Source of the DNA: Candidatus Poribacteria bacterium
GTDB taxonomy: Bacteria > Poribacteria > WGA-4E > UBA9662
Length of the DNA: 57,084 nt
Reading direction: 5' to 3'
Assembly: GCA_012963885.1 (NCBI GenBank)
Contig: DTUY01000279.1
Coordinates: 1-57,084 of the forward strand
Position numbers and translations under genes: made by a program. The notes below the pieces were generated by a model that saw only the letters and a list, made by a program, of their open reading frames with translations, was not told the DNA's origin and ran no database searches. Below are positions 53,820-57,084 of the stretch, one piece after another. Every line of letters starts with the position of its first letter. Within the stretch, counting starts at the first letter, position 1.

Positions 53820-55682
53820 ATGAAAAGCCCACGTTACACGATGTTGTCTTTCGCTGTTCTTTTTACCATATCAGTCATCGCAAGAAGCGAAAATCCAATC
53901 ACCATTTTACCATATTCAGATTTTGGTTTGACTGAAAGACAAGCTGCAGCCCATTTGTTAAATCGTTTCACTTTCGGAGCTCGTCCAGGTGAAATTGATC
54001 AATTACTCGAAATGGGATTGGAGACTTGGTTTGAGAGACAACTTGATGCCAATTTGTCCTGTCCAAAGTTGGATGAACGTTTATCAAAACTCCAATCAAT
54101 ACATATGTCTACCGAACAAATCCTAAAGGTATACCCACCAAATGGTGCAGTGAGGTCAATGGCACACCGCGAAGGTGTCATCGATCGAAACGATCAAAAT
54201 GCCAAGCCAACGGAAGTTCGCCAAAAGCTAAAAGAGTTTTCAAAAGAAAAAGGGTTTCGACCGCAACGTGAACTGTTAAATGAATTAATCGCCCAAAAAT
54301 TCCTTCGGTCAGTTTACAATGAAAACCAACTTGCAGAAGTACTCACCGATTTCTGGTTCAACCATTTCAATGTGTCAATCACAGATAATCAGGCTAAACC
54401 TTGGGTTCTGTCCTACGAACAGGAAGCTATTCGTCCCTATGTGTTAGGACGTTTCCGGGATATGCTCGGTGCGACAGCCAAGCATCCAGCGATGTTATAT
54501 TATCTGGACAACAACCAATCCAATGCGTTACCTGACGCAACGCCAAAAGCATTAAGAGAACAAAGTCGAAAGAGAAAACAGAGGTCGAAGAAAACATCGA
54601 CATTAAATCGTAGTTCAACAGAGAAAGTAATGTCAGATTCTCAGATTATGATGTCAGATTCCTCGGTAAATCCAAAGACTCTCAAACGCGGCATTAACGA
54701 AAATTATGCACGTGAGTTGATGGAACTTCACACGCTAGGAGTCGAAGGAGGATACACCCAAAAAGATGTTGTTGAGGTTGCTCGAGCATTTACTGGTTGG
54801 AAAGTAAATCGGAAAAGTAAACGCAAAAATGGAAAGCCTAAAAGCATTATACAAGACGGTGATTTCCAATTTGTACCTTGGAACCATGATGTTAAAGAGA
54901 AAATTATCCTAGGACAAAAGTTCCCCGTTGGAGGCAGAATAGAAGAAGGGCAACGTGTGTTGGGTATGTTGGCTGAACACCCCTCAACCGCCAAACACAT
55001 TTCACAAAAACTGGCAACATACTTCGTTTCTGAAGATCCTCCGGCAACTCTTGTTGATCGGCTTGCTAAAGTGTTTCTGCAAAAAGATGGTAATATCAAA
55101 GCACTAATACGGGAAATTTCAGTCTCGCCTGAATTTTGGCGTGGTGAAAAAAAACACAAAACCAAATCTCCCATCAGATTGGCGGTAAGTGCGTTACGAT
55201 CAACCGGAGCAGATATAAACAAATCCCGACAGCTAGCACAATGGGTAGCTAAGATGGGGCAACCCTTATATGCCTGTAGACCTCCTACTGGTTATCCAGA
55301 TCGAGGAACGTTTTGGATTAACACTGGAACGATACTGAACCGAATGAATTTCGGCATAAGTTTAGCATCCAACCAAATCCAAGGCATTCGCCTGAATTTA
55401 GCGGATCTTGGACCTGATACCGAGCTTGGCAGTAATAATAAATCCCCTGCTGTCTATGCCAGTCTACTTCTTCCAGAACGAGACATTACTAAAATGTGTC
55501 AACGTTTAGAACAACAAATAATATCTATTAGTGATAAAGAGAGAAAAAACACGAAAATCAAAAACATAAAAAATATCAAGCGAAGAAAAGCGAAAATCGC
55601 AGCAAAGAAGAGAGAACAAAAACAGTTGATTGTCCAAGCTGTTGGCGTTATCCTTGGATCTCCTGAATTTCAGACCTATTAA
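53820..55682 (+). CDS. DUF1800 protein
   Basis: 620 aa with a Sec-like signal (MLSFAVLFTISVIARSE). The DUF1800 core starts with GLTERQAAAHLLNRFTFGARPG, then LTDFWFNHFNV and RGINENYARELMELHTLGV, and later TGYPDRGTFWINTG. An unusual lysine/serine-rich insert of about 45 residues lies near 240-285, between MLYYLDNNQSNA and KRGINEN, holding the internal copy MSDSQIM-MSDSSV. The C-terminus has another lysine-rich stretch (KNTKIKNIKNIKRRKAK). DUF1800 nearly always pairs with DUF1501; both are exported and of unknown function, with guesses around polysaccharide or protein binding. CGGAGA ribosome site before ATG 53820. Confidence 0.87.
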   Translation: MKSPRYTMLSFAVLFTISVIARSENPITILPYSDFGLTERQAAAHLLNRFTFGARPGEIDQLLEMGLETWFERQLDANLSCPKLDERLSKLQSIHMSTEQILKVYPPNGAVRSMAHREGVIDRNDQNAKPTEVRQKLKEFSKEKGFRPQRELLNELIAQKFLRSVYNENQLAEVLTDFWFNHFNVSITDNQAKPWVLSYEQEAIRPYVLGRFRDMLGATAKHPAMLYYLDNNQSNALPDATPKALREQSRKRKQRSKKTSTLNRSSTEKVMSDSQIMMSDSSVNPKTLKRGINENYARELMELHTLGVEGGYTQKDVVEVARAFTGWKVNRKSKRKNGKPKSIIQDGDFQFVPWNHDVKEKIILGQKFPVGGRIEEGQRVLGMLAEHPSTAKHISQKLATYFVSEDPPATLVDRLAKVFLQKDGNIKALIREISVSPEFWRGEKKHKTKSPIRLAVSALRSTGADINKSRQLAQWVAKMGQPLYACRPPTGYPDRGTFWINTGTILNRMNFGISLASNQIQGIRLNLADLGPDTELGSNNKSPAVYASLLLPERDITKMCQRLEQQIISISDKERKNTKIKNIKNIKRRKAKIAAKKREQKQLIVQAVGVILGSPEFQTY

Positions 55683-55703
55683 CAAAAATAAGGCGGAAAA
55701 AAC

Positions 55704-56963
55704 ATGTGGACACGCAGAGCCTTGCTAAAAACGGGTGGAATTGGTCTTTTCTCAGTTTCAATCGGTGGAATACCACTTTTTTTGAATCAAGCTGTAAAAG
55801 CGGCAAAAGGAGTTAGCCAAAATCGAAAAACGCTGATTACAATCTTTCAGCGTGGGGGAATGGACGGTTTGATGGCAGTTGCTCCTTTCAGTGATCCGAT
55901 GTTGCCGAAACTGCGTCCCAGTCTTTCAATGAAAGTCGCTCCTTCCCTTTTAATTGATTTAGACGGCAGATTTGGTTTGCACCCTGCCTTTAGTTCCATG
56001 GAACCACTCTTTCAATCCAAACAGCTAGCCATTGTTCACGGTGTCGGATCTCCATATCCAACCCGCTCGCACTTTGATGCTCAGGATTATATGGAAACAG
56101 GGACACCTGGCCGAAAAGGTACAACGTCCGGTTGGCTCAACCGAGCGACTGGACTCCTTGGCCACGAACAATCCTCTTTTCAAGCCGTGTCGGTTACAAA
56201 AATTCTACCATTATCATTATATGGAAACCAACCAGCTTTGGCAATTGCAAGTCTAGAAAATTTCGATATATTAGAAAAAAAGCGACAAAAGGCAAATAAG
56301 GTAAAGGTACAACAGATTACTAATAGCTATCAAATGATTTATCGAGATGCTTCCCAAGATCTGCTTCGTCATGCTGGGAATGAAAGTTTTGAAGCTATTG
56401 AACAATTAAAGTCAATGGTGATCTCGGATTATCGTCCTGCCAACGGTGCCTCCTATCCGAAATCACCACTTGGAAGAAGCCTTCGGCAAATTGCTCAGTT
56501 GATCAAAGCAAATGTAGGGTTAGAGATTGCCTTTGCTGAATCGCGAGGCTGGGATACACACGCACGACAAGGTACAACCGAAGGTTCCTTCGCCAGAAAA
56601 GGCAAGGATTTTTCCCAATCAATTACTGCCTTATGGACAGATCTTGGCGATTACCAAAACGATGTTGTCTTGATGACAATGACCGAGTTCGGTCGAACTG
56701 TCAGCGAAAACGGGTCCGGAGGGACAGATCACGGTCGGGCTTCCTGCCTTTTTGTTCTTGGAACTCAAGTGGATGGAGGGAAAGTTCATGGAAACGTTCC
56801 GCATCTCGTTCCGGAACCTTTAGATAGAAGACGCGACTTGCCGGTGACAACAGACTTCCGCTCGGTGTTTTCCAACGTAGCGGGAACACATCTCGATATT
56901 TCTGATGATCAAGCACTATTTCCCGACTGGACTGGAGAACGACTCCCATTACTTAAGACGTAA
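55704..56963 (+). CDS. DUF1501 protein with Tat signal
   Basis: 419 aa. Twin-arginine signal TRRALLKTGGIGLFSVSIGG at the N-terminus, so it is exported folded, perhaps with a metal. The sulfatase/alkaline phosphatase-like body has FQRGGMDGLMAVAPFSDP, GVGSPYPTRSHFDAQDYMETG, ESRGWDTHARQ and MTEFGRTVSENG. It resembles the sulfatase fold but I do not see the Cys/Ser formylglycine motif. The start is 21 bases after the DUF1800 stop (AAGGCGG ribosome site), so the two are in one operon and probably act together outside the membrane. Confidence 0.88.
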   Translation: MWTRRALLKTGGIGLFSVSIGGIPLFLNQAVKAAKGVSQNRKTLITIFQRGGMDGLMAVAPFSDPMLPKLRPSLSMKVAPSLLIDLDGRFGLHPAFSSMEPLFQSKQLAIVHGVGSPYPTRSHFDAQDYMETGTPGRKGTTSGWLNRATGLLGHEQSSFQAVSVTKILPLSLYGNQPALAIASLENFDILEKKRQKANKVKVQQITNSYQMIYRDASQDLLRHAGNESFEAIEQLKSMVISDYRPANGASYPKSPLGRSLRQIAQLIKANVGLEIAFAESRGWDTHARQGTTEGSFARKGKDFSQSITALWTDLGDYQNDVVLMTMTEFGRTVSENGSGGTDHGRASCLFVLGTQVDGGKVHGNVPHLVPEPLDRRRDLPVTTDFRSVFSNVAGTHLDISDDQALFPDWTGERLPLLKT

Positions 56964-57084
56964 TGTTTTACCTCGTAAGGCACAGAGATTCTGGCCAATA
57001 AGACCGGAATAGATTCCTAGCTTATATCATCGTAGATTCACATAATAAAGGCAAAGGCCTGAGCACGGCATAGCCAGAGCTCAG

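Overview
The window looks like chromosomal DNA from an uncultured, moderately AT-rich bacterium. The mix points to Candidatus Poribacteria or a close relative in the PVC/FCB neighbourhood: a phytanoyl-CoA dioxygenase-like enzyme, paired Gfo/Idh/MocA oxidoreductases, an M81 peptidase, a DUF1080 protein, LamG lipo/secretory proteins, a CRTAC1-like VCBS/ASPIC protein, and a DUF1800+DUF1501 pair. This assignment is inference from gene content, not from a marker-gene comparison. Many genes appear to start with TTG or GTG. I found no tRNA, rRNA or CRISPR array.

Layout. 1-1435 holds a GT-C type membrane glycosyltransferase broken by three single-base frameshifts and running off the window. 1539-5784 is a tight minus-strand catabolic operon: MDR dehydrogenase, creatininase-family hydrolase, phosphotriesterase-family hydrolase, FGGY sugar kinase. 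5785-6777 is mostly decayed coding debris. 6778-8677 has the menaquinone (futalosine pathway) enzyme MqnC and a TauE/SafE exporter. 8685-12512 is a minus-strand operon: NagA-like deacetylase, YdjM/DUF457 membrane protein, CCA-adding enzyme, FliM/CheC-like protein. It diverges from pheS, and both have good sigma70 promoters. pheS is not followed by pheT. 13718-16428 holds a secreted two-domain protein and a ManD/RspA-type enolase-superfamily enzyme. 16786-21888 holds PBP1A, uvrB and an unknown coupled helical protein.

21901-31863 is mainly minus strand: two lipoproteins (one IPT-Big-LysM), aldo/keto reductase, a probable beta-propeller protein, topoisomerase III, a PhyH-family dioxygenase and two Gfo/Idh/MocA dehydrogenases. 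32051-42044 is plus strand: SMP-30 lactonase-like protein, two large membrane proteins of GT-C/GT87 type, M81 peptidase, SGNH hydrolase, RlmL-like rRNA methyltransferase and DUF1080 protein. 42112-49012 is the most unusual part: a CRTAC1/ASPIC protein fused to ankyrin repeats, two tandem LamG proteins sharing a 253-bp identical block, and an 18-unit TPR protein with three identical 102-bp units. 49013-50426 contains two decayed IS630-type transposase remnants in opposite orientation. 50427-56963 holds a DUF5916 outer-membrane-type protein, an SdiA-regulated-like propeller protein, and the DUF1800/DUF1501 pair.

How the genes fit together. Housekeeping genes (pheS, uvrB, PBP1A, topB, cca, mqnC, rlmL) are scattered singly between carbohydrate-oxidation genes and secreted eukaryote-like repeat proteins. 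The two best candidates for something undescribed are the four-gene catabolic operon (possible cyclitol or sugar-lactone pathway) and the surface/repeat-protein island at 42-49 kb, which shows clear signs of gene conversion and repeat homogenisation.
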